Positions 28,358 to 38,000 of a stretch of DNA of 64,000 nt are shown here, one piece after another. The notes under the pieces are model-generated. The model was not told the origin of the DNA. It did no database searches and saw only the letters and a program-made list of their open reading frames with translations. The number at the start of each line of letters is the position of its first letter. Position 1 is the stretch's first letter. Source of the DNA: Burkholderia savannae (lineage in GTDB: Bacteria; Pseudomonadota; Gammaproteobacteria; Burkholderiales; Burkholderiaceae). The stretch covers positions 2,790,001-2,854,000 of the forward strand of contig NZ_CP013417.1 in NCBI RefSeq assembly GCF_001524445.2, in the 5' to 3' direction. A program made the translations under genes and the position numbers.

Positions 28358-29251
28358 ATGACGAACTATCGCGGGCGCTTCGCGCCGTCGCCCACCGGCC
28401 CGCTGCATTTCGGCTCGCTCGTCGGCGCACTCGCGAGCTGGCTCGACGCGCGCGCGTGGGGCGGCGCGTGGCTCGTGCGGATCGAGGACATCGACGCACC
28501 GCGCACGGTGCCCGGAGCGGCCGAGGACATTCTCGCGACGCTGCGCAGCTTCGGCTTCGTCCCCGACGAGCCGCCCGTCTGGCAAAGCACCCGCGTCGCG
28601 CGCTACGCGACCGCGCTCGAACGGCTCACGGCCGCGGGGCTCGTCTATCCGTGCGGCTGCTCGCGCAAGGAGATCGCCGATTCGCTGCGCGCCGCGCACG
28701 AACGGCACATGACGCTCGCGTATCCCGGCACCTGCCGCAACGGCCTGCACGGCAAGCCCGCGCGCGCGTGGCGGCTGCGCGTGCCGGACGGCGCAACCGC
28801 CGTCGTCACGTTCGACGATCGCTGGCAGCATGCGCAGACGCAGGATCTCGCGACGGAAGTCGGCGACTTCGTGCTGAAGCGCGCGGACGGACAGTGGGCG
28901 TACCAGCTCGCGGTCGTCGTCGACGACGGCGACGCGGGCATCACGCACGTCGTGCGCGGCGCGGACCTGCTCGACTCGACCGCGCGGCAGATCTACCTGC
29001 AGCGCTGCCTCGAGCTGCCGACGCCGCACTATCTGCACGTGCCCGTCGTCGTCGATGCGAACGGCGAAAAGCTCAGCAAGCAAACGGGCGCGACGGCGCT
29101 CGATCCCGCCGCGCCGCTGCCCCCGCTCGCCGCGGCCGCGCGGCATCTGGGGCTCGCGCTCGACGAGGCGGCGTGCGCGTCGCTCGGCGCGTTCCAGCCG
29201 GCCGCGATCGCCGCGTGGGACGCGCGGTTCGGACCGAACGCGCGTCGATGA
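28358..29251 (+). CDS. gluQ: Glutamyl-Q tRNA(Asp) synthetase
   Basis: The product has 297 aa, the length of GluRS-like proteins that lack the anticodon-binding domain. [16 protein letters not shown] contains the HIGH-type signature, IEDIDAPR follows, and the second signature is KLSKQ (about residue 237). A zinc-type cluster [10 protein letters not shown] is present. It attaches glutamate to queuosine at position 34 of tRNA(Asp). Its placement behind trhO makes a two-gene wobble-base modification unit. A small gap and no terminator between them support co-transcription. Confidence 0.95.
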   Translation: MTNYRGRFAPSPTGPLHFGSLVGALASWLDARAWGGAWLVRIEDIDAPRTVPGAAEDILATLRSFGFVPDEPPVWQSTRVARYATALERLTAAGLVYPCGCSRKEIADSLRAAHERHMTLAYPGTCRNGLHGKPARAWRLRVPDGATAVVTFDDRWQHAQTQDLATEVGDFVLKRADGQWAYQLAVVVDDGDAGITHVVRGADLLDSTARQIYLQRCLELPTPHYLHVPVVVDANGEKLSKQTGATALDPAAPLPPLAAAARHLGLALDEAACASLGAFQPAAIAAWDARFGPNARR

Positions 29252-29557
29252 CGAGGCGCGTGGCGCTCGGCCGCGGCGCGTAGCCTCATCGCTCTGCCCA
29301 TCGCTCTGCCCGCAACCGCCGGTTCGCCGCTATCGCGCTCGTTCACCCACTACGCAGTACGCAGCCGCCGAGCCCGCGCGGAGCGGTTCTCTCGAGGCCC
29401 GACCGAGACACCGCCGCCATTCTCCCTCGGCCCGCCCGCTCTCGATCGGCCATGCAAAACGAAACGGGCGGATGCTCACGCACCCGCCCGTTTCTCATTG
29501 GCCTTGGCGCCGAGCCCGGCGTGACGCGCCGTCACGCGCGACGCTCGGCCCCGCGCG
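29252..29557. other. Convergent gap between gluQ and rhlE
   Basis: There is no gene in these 306 nt. The only clear structure is the terminator hairpin at 29456-29494, which serves the leftward rhlE. Confidence 0.7.
29456..29494 (-). terminator. Rho-independent terminator for rhlE
   Basis: The stem GAAACGGGCGG / CCGCCCGTTTC (29461-29494, 11 bp, 12-nt loop) is followed on the minus strand by a T run (AAAA at 29456-29459 on the plus strand). It lies about 65 nt beyond the rhlE stop. Confidence 0.8.
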
Positions 29558-31006
29558 TCACGACGACGTCTTGCGCGGCATCCCGAACCCGCCGAGCAGC
29601 GCGGCAAGCGGCTGCTTCGGCGCCTTCTTCTCCGGGTGCACGGGCTTCGCCTCTTCCGGCTGGCTCGCCGCAGGCGACGGCACGTACGGCTTCAGGAAGA
29701 AATCGTCGATCGGCGCATCGCGGCGCGAATGATGCGAGCGCTCGCCGCCCGCCGAGCGGCGGCCCACCGATGCGCCTCCTCGGCGCTCGTCACGGTCGCG
29801 CTCGCGGCGGCCGCCGCGGTCGTCGTGGCGATGGCGCGGCAGGTCGAGCTCGAGCGCCTCGAGCGGCAGCGCGCGCTTGATCAGCTTCTCGATGTCGGCG
29901 AGCTGCTTGCGCTCGTTCGGGCTGCACAGCGACAGCGCGTCGCCCGACGCGCCCGCGCGCCCCGTGCGGCCGATCCGGTGCACGTAGTCTTCCGCGTTGA
30001 ACGGCAGATCGAAGTTGATCACGGCCGGCAGCTCGACGATGTCGAGCCCGCGCGCGGCGACGTCGGTCGCGACGAGCGCCTCGATCTCGCCGCGCTTGAA
30101 CGCGTCGAGCGCCTGCATCCGCTCGCTTTGCGAACGGTCGCCGTGAATCGCCGACGCGACGATCCCGTCGCGCTCGATCTGGCGCGCGAGGCGGCTCGCG
30201 CCGATCTTGCTGTTGCAAAACACGATCACCTGCTTGAGCGAGCGGTCGCGGATCAGCTTGACGACGGCCGCCTGCTTGTCGCCTTCGGCGACGTCGTAGA
30301 CGACCTGCGTGACGTTCGTCGCCGTCGCGTTGCTGCGCGCGACTTCGATCGTCTGCGGGTTGCGCAGGTAGGTCGACGCGAGCTTCTTGATTTCCGGCGA
30401 GAACGTCGCCGAGAACAGCAGCGTCTGGCGCTCCTTCGGCAGCAGGTTCAGGATTCGCTGCAGGTCGGGCAGGAAGCCCATGTCGAGCATCCGGTCCGCT
30501 TCGTCGAGCACGAGGATCTGCACCTGGCCGAGATTCGCGGTCTTCTGCTGGACGTGGTCGAGCAGGCGGCCCGGCGTCGCGATCAGAACCTCGACGCCGC
30601 GGCGCAGCTCGGCCATCTGCGGATTCATGTCGACGCCGCCGAACACGACCGCGCTGCGCAGCGGCGTGTGCTTCGCGTATGCGTGGACGTTCGCGGCGAC
30701 CTGGTCGGCGAGCTCGCGAGTCGGCGTGAGAATGAGGGCGCGCACCGGATGGCGGGCAGGCGACGCGCTCGTGTTCGCCTGCGGCAGCAGGCGCTGGATG
30801 ATCGGCAACGAGAAGCTCGCGGTCTTGCCGGTGCCGGTTTGCGCGGCGCCCATCACGTCGCGGCCGGACAGCACGACCGGAATCGCCTTCGCCTGAATGG
30901 GCGTCGGCGTCGTATAGCCCTGATCGGCAATCGCTTTCAGGATCTCGGCGGCAAGGCCGAATTGATCGAACGTCGCGTCGACAGGCTTGGCAACAGAATC
31001 GGACAT
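29558..31006 (-). CDS. rhlE: DEAD-box ATP-dependent RNA helicase, RhlE-like
   Basis: The product has 482 aa from ATG 31006. All helicase motifs are present in order: Q motif (FDQFGL...PTPIQ), AQTGTGKT, PTRELA, TPGR, DEAD, SAT, and in the second domain HGDRSQSER, ATDVAARGLDI and HRIGRTGR. The C-terminus is a basic, Arg/Asp/Gly-rich tail (HDDRGGRRERDRDERRGG, about residues 395-425), typical for RhlE RNA-binding extensions. It unwinds short RNA duplexes in ribosome assembly and RNA decay. It stands alone and ends in its own terminator. The open frame extends upstream but MSDSVAKP is the plausible start. Confidence 0.93.
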   Translation of the reverse strand: MSDSVAKPVDATFDQFGLAAEILKAIADQGYTTPTPIQAKAIPVVLSGRDVMGAAQTGTGKTASFSLPIIQRLLPQANTSASPARHPVRALILTPTRELADQVAANVHAYAKHTPLRSAVVFGGVDMNPQMAELRRGVEVLIATPGRLLDHVQQKTANLGQVQILVLDEADRMLDMGFLPDLQRILNLLPKERQTLLFSATFSPEIKKLASTYLRNPQTIEVARSNATATNVTQVVYDVAEGDKQAAVVKLIRDRSLKQVIVFCNSKIGASRLARQIERDGIVASAIHGDRSQSERMQALDAFKRGEIEALVATDVAARGLDIVELPAVINFDLPFNAEDYVHRIGRTGRAGASGDALSLCSPNERKQLADIEKLIKRALPLEALELDLPRHRHDDRGGRRERDRDERRGGASVGRRSAGGERSHHSRRDAPIDDFFLKPYVPSPAASQPEEAKPVHPEKKAPKQPLAALLGGFGMPRKTSS

Positions 31007-31543
31007 GGTGGCGTTTCGCTCAAAAGGCGCGGCGGGACATCTAGCGCGCGGCATGCTCGCTCGCGAGACACGCTGCGCAAACCACTTCGGAATGAAGACG
31101 AAGCCGCGGCGCGCCGCAGGGCGCCGCCGGCGCTTGAGGCCGTCCGGGCCGCGCGCGGGGCTTCCGCGCGCGGGGCTTCGTCCGGCAGGAGTGCCGGCAG
31201 AAAGGGCAGCATTGTAGCATCCCTCGCGAAAGGGTTCCGCCGGCCCGTCCCGCGCGGGCGATCCCGCGGGTAGATCCGTGCGGCGGCGATGCGGACGACG
31301 GCCTGCGGCAGGCGCCCGAACCACCGCGCGGCCGCACGGCACTCAGGCGCCGCGATACGGCCGCGGCGCGGGCCAAGCCGATCGATGCGGCGTCGCGCCA
31401 AGCGCCGGATGCAACGTCAGACGCCGAACGCCGGCCCCCCAATCACAATAACCCGATACCGAACGCCGAACGCCGAGCGACGACGAAGAACCGAGCGACA
31501 AGCACGAAGCGCACGCCCTCACGCGGCAGCGCCCTCCCGCCGT
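31007..31543. other. Upstream/intergenic region of rhlE, no gene seen
   Basis: In these 537 nt I find no supported gene, repeat array or clear hairpin with a U-tract. A degenerate GAACGCC motif recurs around 31421-31480. A long rhlE leader RNA is possible. Confidence 0.5.
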
Positions 31544-31930
31544 TCAATCCTTCTTGCGCTTCTTCTGAATCTCGCTGCAGCCGCCGAGCACGGGCGGCGC
31601 CTTCTCGTCCGCGATTTCGTCGTACAGATTCGCGTCGCGCCCCTTCGTCCACCAGACGTAGCGGCCCGCCTGATAGCGCGCGCCCGACGCCGACACGGTG
31701 TCGACGAACAACAGCGGCGTCCCGTTGACGGGCACGAGCGCGAAGCTCTGGCCGTTGTCCGCGCGCCAGTACGACACCCGCACCGGCTTCGGCTCGTTCG
31801 CGCACCGATAGACGACGGTTTCGCGCGCGTCGGCGTCGATTTCCTCGACGGTCAGCCGCGCCGCGTGCGCCGCACCCGCCGCCGCGCACAGAGCGGCGAC
31901 GCCGATCGCCGCCTGCGTTGCCTTGTTCAT
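31544..31930 (-). CDS. MliC-family periplasmic protein (C-type lysozyme inhibitor-like)
   Basis: The product has 128 aa. ATG 31930 is chosen over TTG 31945 because AGAGGAAAGG precedes it. A signal peptide (about 1-23, ending AAHA) is followed by an MliC-type beta-barrel: VYRCANEPKPVRVSYWRADNG, SFALVPVNG and YQAGRYVWWTKGRDANLYD, with Cys residues near both ends (a likely disulfide). No lipobox is present, so it is periplasmic rather than lipid-anchored. The family blocks host C-type lysozyme. The tail EIQKKRKKD is basic. The neighbouring tiny lipoprotein is upstream on the same strand. Confidence 0.8.
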   Translation of the reverse strand: MNKATQAAIGVAALCAAAGAAHAARLTVEEIDADARETVVYRCANEPKPVRVSYWRADNGQSFALVPVNGTPLLFVDTVSASGARYQAGRYVWWTKGRDANLYDEIADEKAPPVLGGCSEIQKKRKKD

Positions 31931-31985
31931 GCCTTTCCTCTTCAAGCGATGGACGCGCGCCGCACGAGCGCCGCGCGCCGGTCCG

Positions 31986-32150
31986 TCAGTCCGGATCGAT
32001 GACGCCCGCGCACGCGTCGGTCGGCGCCGCCGCGACGTGGCCGACGACGGGCACGATCTTCAGCCCCGCCGACGCGATCCGGCACGGCGCGGCGGCAAGC
32101 CCGCAGCCCGCCGTCGACAGACACAACACGACGATCAACATCCACTTCAT
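31986..32150 (-). CDS. Tiny lipoprotein, 54 aa (DUF6726-like)
   Basis: ATG 32150 is preceded by a strong GGAGGT site. A short signal ends in the lipobox CLSTAGC (Cys at about residue 16). The mature part reads GLAAAPCRIASAGLKIVPVVGHV and ends CAGVIDPD, a pattern I recall from DUF6726 proteins of Burkholderia. Three cysteines are present. It is co-directional with the MliC-like gene 55 nt downstream and may be co-transcribed. Function is unknown. Confidence 0.75.
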   Translation of the reverse strand: MKWMLIVVLCLSTAGCGLAAAPCRIASAGLKIVPVVGHVAAAPTDACAGVIDPD

Positions 32151-32323
32151 TGCCACCTCCTCTACAGCCTTCGCCGCACGCCCAATCGCGGCGCGCGGCA
32201 TCGGCCCGAAACCTCGACTGCCGCCGGCGGGCCGGGGGCGTCGCAACCGCCGGCCGATCGCGGCTGCCCCGCCCGTACCGGCGCGAGCCGACGCGGGCGA
32301 TGCGCGATACGTGCCGCCCGCCG

Positions 32324-33538
32324 TCAGCGCGCGGACACCGGCCGCACCGCGGCGGCCGCCCGCTTCGCGCGCTCGCGCGCTTCGTCGACGTTCGCGCCCG
32401 CCGCGAGCGCGACGCCCATCCGGCGCTTGACGAAGCTCTCCGGCTTGCCGAACAGGCGAAGGTCCGCGCCCGGCACCGCGAGCGCGTCGCGCACACCTTC
32501 GAACGCGACGCCCGCCTCGTCGAGCCCGCCGTAGATCACGGCCGACGCGGCGGGCGTCGCGAGCGCGGGCTCGACCGGCAGGCCGAGGATCGCGCGCGCA
32601 TGCAATTCGAACTCCGACTGACGCTGCGACGCGAGCGTGACGAGCCCCGTGTCGTGCGGACGCGGGCTCACTTCCGAGAACCAGACGTCGTCGCCGCGCA
32701 CGAACAGCTCGACGCCGAAAATGCCGCGCCCGCCGAGCGCGCTCGTCACGCGATGCGCGATGTCGCGCGAGCGCTCGAGCGCCTTCGCGCTCATCGGCTG
32801 CGGCTGCCACGACTCGACGTAATCGCCCGCGACCTGCACGTGCCCGATCGGCTCACAGAAATAGGTGCGCGTCTCGAGGCTCGCCGGGTCGATCGCGCGC
32901 ACCGTGAGTTGCGTGATCTCGTAATCGAACCGGATGAAGCCCTCGACGATCACGCGGCCGTGATTCACGCGGCCGCCCGCCATCGCGTACTGCCACGCGG
33001 GCTCGACGTCGGCGTCGCTCTTGACGACCGACTGCCCCTTGCCCGACGACGACATCACGGGCTTGACGACGCACGGGAAACCGATCTGCGCGACGGCCGC
33101 CTTGAATTCGTCGAACGATTGCGCGAACGCGTACGGCGACGTCGGCAGCCCGAGCTCCTCGGCGGCGAGCCGGCGAATGCCCTCGCGATTCATCGTGAGC
33201 TGCGTCGCGCGCGCGGTCGGGATCACTTCGGCCACGCCGGCCGCTTCGATCGCCGCGAGCGCATCGGTCGCGATCGCCTCGATTTCGGGCACGACGAGAT
33301 GCGGACGCTCCGCGTCGACGAGCGCGCGCAGCGCGGCCGGGTCCGTCATGTCGATCACGTGCGCGCGATGCGCAACCTGATGGCCGGGCGCGTTCGGATA
33401 GCGGTCGACGGCGATCACTTCGACGCCGAGCCGCTGCAACGCGATGATGACTTCCTTGCCCAACTCGCCCGCGCCGAGCAGCATGACGCGCGTGGCGGAC
33501 GGCGAAAGCGGCGTGCCGAGCCGCTGACCGATCTGCAT
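32324..33538 (-). CDS. purT: Formate-dependent phosphoribosylglycinamide formyltransferase 2
   Basis: The product has 404 aa from ATG 33538 ([20 protein letters not shown]). The N-terminal GAGELGKEV loop and [10 protein letters not shown] are followed by an ATP-grasp domain with [19 protein letters not shown] and the metal-binding [24 protein letters not shown]. PurT makes formyl-GAR in purine synthesis using formate and ATP, independent of folate. The length and all motifs are normal. The 742-nt upstream gap contains a hexanucleotide repeat. Confidence 0.95.
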   Translation of the reverse strand: MQIGQRLGTPLSPSATRVMLLGAGELGKEVIIALQRLGVEVIAVDRYPNAPGHQVAHRAHVIDMTDPAALRALVDAERPHLVVPEIEAIATDALAAIEAAGVAEVIPTARATQLTMNREGIRRLAAEELGLPTSPYAFAQSFDEFKAAVAQIGFPCVVKPVMSSSGKGQSVVKSDADVEPAWQYAMAGGRVNHGRVIVEGFIRFDYEITQLTVRAIDPASLETRTYFCEPIGHVQVAGDYVESWQPQPMSAKALERSRDIAHRVTSALGGRGIFGVELFVRGDDVWFSEVSPRPHDTGLVTLASQRQSEFELHARAILGLPVEPALATPAASAVIYGGLDEAGVAFEGVRDALAVPGADLRLFGKPESFVKRRMGVALAAGANVDEARERAKRAAAAVRPVSAR

Positions 33539-33762
33539 GAGATTTCCCGCTGGATGATGGATGGCGAAAACGACTCGCGATGCTATCACGCGAGGCGCGC
33601 GCGCCGCCGGCCGAATTGGCGGATGCGCGGGCGGGCCGAAACAGGGTGCGCGGGCGGGCGCGCCGGCAACACGGCGCTGCGCGCGCCCGCGCCGCGCCGT
33701 GGCTCGAGACGCACGGTGAAACGGCCGGCGCCGCGCCGCCACGAGGCTCGGCGGCCGCGTTG

Positions 33763-33846
33763 CCCTTGCCCTTGCCCTTGCCCTTGCCCTTGCCCTTGCC
33801 CTTGCCCTTGCCCTCACCCTCACCCTCGCCCTCGCCCTCGCCCTCG
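33763..33846 (+). repeat. 6-bp tandem repeat: 8x CCCTTG, 2x CCCTCA, 4x CCCTCG
   Basis: Fourteen contiguous hexamers (84 nt) lie in the 742-nt gap between purT (start 33538, leftward) and the META-domain gene (start 34281). The blocks differ by one or two bases, which indicates stepwise expansion. The unit keeps frames open, so long Leu-Pro or Lys-Gly/Glu-Gly frames cross it, but no ribosome site or conserved protein supports a gene. The rest of the gap has nothing else recognisable. Confidence 0.95.
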
Positions 33847-34280
33847 CCCGCATCATCCGCGCTTTTCACGACACGCGGCGTTCGCCGCAGCGTCCATGAC
33901 TTCGCGGGCCTTCGCCACGAGCATGTCGCCTCGCCGTCCGCCGGCGGCGGGTCGGCCCGTCGTCGCGCGCGACGGCGCCGACATCGCGGAGCCATGCGCG
34001 GCCCCGGCGCATCGACCCAACTCGCGGCGAGCGCCGCGTTCCCTCGTGGCGAGCGCCGCGTTCCTTTTCGCCGCCGGCGCGCCGCGCCTCGCAACAACCC
34101 GAGGCCGATCCTCAACGCCGCGCCGCATTGCCGGCGAACCGCGCAAGAAACGCACCGCATCATCGCCGCAAAACACATGAACGAACGCGTGCGGCGACTG
34201 TCCGCTCGCATCCGGCGACGCTAGTGCGTTACCCTTACGGCTTCGCCCGCAACATTGAAAATTCGAAGAGGAACGAGGTC

Positions 34281-34829
34281 ATGTTCAATTCATCCGCAGC
34301 CGCGCGCATGCGCTTTCGCATCGTCCGCTCGCTGCGCGCGCCGCTCGGCGCGCTGACCGTCGCCGCGCTTCTCGCCGCCTGCACGATGCCGACTCATCCC
34401 GACTCGAGCGCCCCCGCCCCCGATCCGTTCAATCCCGCGACGATCCAACTGATCGACGACACGAGCTGGGAGCTCGTCGGCTGGCGCAACGCCGACGGCT
34501 CGCAACGCGACATCCCGCACGGCGACAACGGCGAGCCGATCAAGCTCGCGCTGTCGACGCAAACGGGCGTGCGGCGCGTGGCCGGCTTCTCGGGCTGCAA
34601 CCGCTACATGGGCGCCTACGACGTGAAGAACGGCGTGCTCGCCTTCGGCCCGCTCGTCGGCACGCGGATGGCGTGCGCCGCGCCCGCGCGCAGCGCGCTC
34701 GAGCGCGACTACCTCGCCGCGCTCGCCCACGTCTCGAAGGCCGGCGTGCAGATGCGCGAGCCGCAGCAGTTGATCATCGTCACCGACGACGGCGCGACGC
34801 TCACGTTCGCGCGCCGCGACAGCAAATAA
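34281..34829 (+). CDS. META-domain (HslJ-like) lipoprotein
   Basis: The product has 182 aa from ATG 34281 (GAGG upstream). The signal peptide ends with lipobox LLAAC (Cys about 38). The META domain is recognisable from DDTSWELVGW, GFSGCNRYMGAYDV, FGPLVGTRMAC and the final IIVTDDGATLTFAR. It resembles HslJ of E. coli, which affects novobiocin resistance and envelope stress. It is an outer- or inner-membrane lipoprotein. The FtsK gene follows 175 nt downstream on the same strand. Confidence 0.85.
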   Translation: MFNSSAAARMRFRIVRSLRAPLGALTVAALLAACTMPTHPDSSAPAPDPFNPATIQLIDDTSWELVGWRNADGSQRDIPHGDNGEPIKLALSTQTGVRRVAGFSGCNRYMGAYDVKNGVLAFGPLVGTRMACAAPARSALERDYLAALAHVSKAGVQMREPQQLIIVTDDGATLTFARRDSK

Positions 34830-35004
34830 GCCGCGTCGCGCGACGCGCGGCGCACGGCCCGGCCGGCGAACCGGACGGCGGGCGTCCCCGGCGCGCCGCA
34901 CGGGAACGGCGCGGCGACGCGTGCCGTTCCCGAAAACATCGTCGTCGACCGGTTAAACTCGACGGGTTCGCGCATCGCGCCCCGTCCTCCTCCTGTTTCT
35001 GAGC

Positions 35005-38000
35005 ATGCAAACGGTAGTTCTCGGCTGGTTCGGCTTCTCGGCCGTCTGGTTCATCCCTCTTTTCTGGCGGCTCATCAAGGCGATGCTGCCGGGCGGCGGC
35101 GGGCTCGCGGGCCCCGGCTCGATCCGGCTCTGGCTCGGCTTCCTGTGCGTGCTGATCGCGAGCTGCACGCTCGCGACCGCGCTGCCGGGCGACGCGACGA
35201 CGAACGCGCTCGGCCATGCGCTCGCGGGCGGCTTCGAGCGCGTGCTCGGACACGTCGGCACGCCGCTCGCGATGGTCGTGCTGTTCGTCGTCGGGCTGCC
35301 GTGGCTCGTCGGCGTGCGCTGGCAGCAGGTGAACGCGTGGCTCGACGCGTCGTTCGGCATCCGCCTCGCGCGCGATCACGGCGACGACGAATCGCGCGGC
35401 GTCGCGGATCTGCCGCGCGCCGCGCTGCATCGCGACGACGACCGGCGCGTGCGACGCGCGGCCGACGTGCAGCCGACGACCGCGCACACGGTCAACTCGA
35501 TGGCCCCGCGACAGAACGGCCGCTATTCGCGGCCGACGCTGTGGCGGCCGAACGACGCGCAACGCGGCGAGCGGCGCCATGCCGGGGCGAGCGGCGCGGC
35601 GAAAGCCGCCGCAGAGCCGACCGCGCCCGCGGGCTGGCTCAGGCCGGGCGCGACGCCGCGGAGCGCGACGCCGGCCGCCGCGATGGCGGCTGGAACGGCT
35701 GGAACGGCTGGAACGGCTGGAGCCGCTGGAACGGCGGGAACGGCAGCGAGCGGCGCCACGAAGGCGGCGGGCCCCGACGCGTCGGGGCCCGGATTCGCGA
35801 AGGCGACAGGCAGCGCCCTGCCGACGGGCGAGCCGGCGAAAACGGCCGGCGCAGCGATGCCCGTCCACATCGCGCCGAACGCGGCCCATTCGACGTCGCC
35901 GGCAAGCGGCGTGCCGAAGGCCGCCGGTTTCGCGATGCAAGGAAGCGGTGCGGGTGCGGCGAAAGCGCCGACGCCCGTTTCGGCCACGCCCGCGACCGGC
36001 GCCGTGAAGTCTGCCGGAGCGACGATGCCGGCGGGCGTGCCCGTAAAAACGGCGAGCGCCGCCTCGGCGGGCGGCGCGGCCGCGCCGCTCGGCACCGGCA
36101 CTTCACCCGCGTTGTTCGCCTCGCCCGCCCTGCCCGCCACGCCGCACGCGACGTTCGTGCCGGCCTCGGCCGGCATCGCGAAGCCGATCGGCTCGACCGC
36201 GGCCGTCGCGGCAATCGGCAAACGCTCGGAAGCGCGCCCGGCCACGCCCGACCACCGCTTCGCACCGCGCCGCCCGGCGACGCACGCCGCCGTGTCGGCG
36301 GTCCGCAATCGGCCGATGTCGTTCACGCCGTCGCAACAGACGGCCGGCCCGACGCGCAACGCCGCCGCGACGTCGCCGCAGCCCGCCGCCCGCGCGCCGA
36401 TGCCGACGCAGGCCGCCGAGCCGGCGCGCAAGCGTGCGCCCGGCCCGGCGCGCGCGCCGCTCTACGCATGGATGGAAAAGCCCGCGGAACGCATCGCGCC
36501 CGCGCCGAGCGTGCACGAAACGCTGCGCTCGATCGAGGCCAGCGCGGCGCGGTGGACGGCGCTCGCCGGCGCAACGGATGCCGGCGCGGCGCTGGAAACG
36601 GCGCGCGCGCCGACGGCATCGACCACATCGCCGGACTGGGATGCCGAGACGGCAGGATCGAACGTTCCGACGGCGGCGGCGATCGCCGCCGCGGGTCCTT
36701 CCGTCGCCGAAGCCGCCGCACCGGCTGAATATGCGGCCGCGCGGGCCGTCGGCGTCGCTTCCGATGCCGATGCCGATGCCGTTGGCGTTGGCGTTGGCGT
36801 TGGCGTTGGCGTTGGCGTTGGCGTTGGCGTTGGCGTTGGCGGCATGGTCGCCGCCGACCCGGTAACTGAAGCTGCAGCCGCGGACATTACCGGTTGCGCA
36901 AGCGGGATTGCTCCGGTCGAAACCGCCGCCGCGGCCGCCGTCGCCCACGACATCGACGACAGTACGTCCGTTGCCCATGTCAGCGAGGCCGGCGTGTCCG
37001 AAGAACCGGCGTCGTCGGCGACGAACGGCCCCCATCGCGATCGCGCCGACATGGCCGCTGCGCCCGCCGTTGCGGCCGTTACCGCGGGTGTCGTTGTCCA
37101 GGGCACGATGCCGGCTGCCGAAGCCGGCACGCACGCCGGTAGTTCGGTCGAGCAAAACGCGCCATCCGCCGTCGCTTCGTCGAGCAACCCCGCAACCGCC
37201 GTTGTCCCCGTTGCGGCGGCCCCCGCGCCGGTCGGCATCGAACCCGAGCAGCCGGTCGCGGCGACAAAATTCGCGTCAGCCGCAACATCCGAAGCCATCG
37301 ATGAAAAGCATGCGGCCGACGCCGCGACCGACTCGGGCGACGCGATGCTGCAGGCCGTCGCCGCGCCGCAAGGGCCGGCCCCCGGCGCGGCCGACACGCC
37401 GTCGTCGAACCGGCACTCGGCGAGCGCCGCAGCCTCGGCCTCGAACCGAGACTCCGCGAGCGCCGTCGCGTCGGCCTCGAACGAGCAACCCCGGTCAGCC
37501 GCCTCGCCGCGCGTCATGAATGCGTCGCCATTCGCGGCGCAGACGGCATTCGCCGCGCATGCCGCCACATCGAACAACGGCGTCGCGGATCGCACCCCGA
37601 TCGCGTCCGCCGGCGACGACGGCAAGCAAGCCGCACAGCAACCGGCTGCGGCGGTCGATTCGCACGCGATGACGAGCGCATCGCCGGCCGCCGGCGACAT
37701 GCGCAACTCGGTCGCACCGTGGGAGAACGTGGCCGATGCCGGCGCAGCGGCCGCTTCGTCCGCGACGACGCCGAGCGAATCGCACGCGCAGCCGCAGCCA
37801 GCGCAAGCCGCAATCGCGAGCGGCACCGCCGTTTCGCTCCCGGCGCCCACAGGGATGCCGGCAAGCGGCGCGGCCGTCGCCCTCCCCCGTTCGGCAGACG
37901 CCGCGCGCCCCGCGACGAGCGTCCAGCGCAGCGAGACGCAGGCCGTGGCGGGAACTTCGGCTGCCCAGGTGCCGGAACCGGCTGAGGCACCCTTATCGAA

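Noticed and set aside
33853..34176. 107-codon minus-strand frame with a partly normal C-terminal half
   Set aside because: Its second half has a less biased composition (DMLVAKAREVMDAA), but there is no ribosome site or recognised family, so it was not called.
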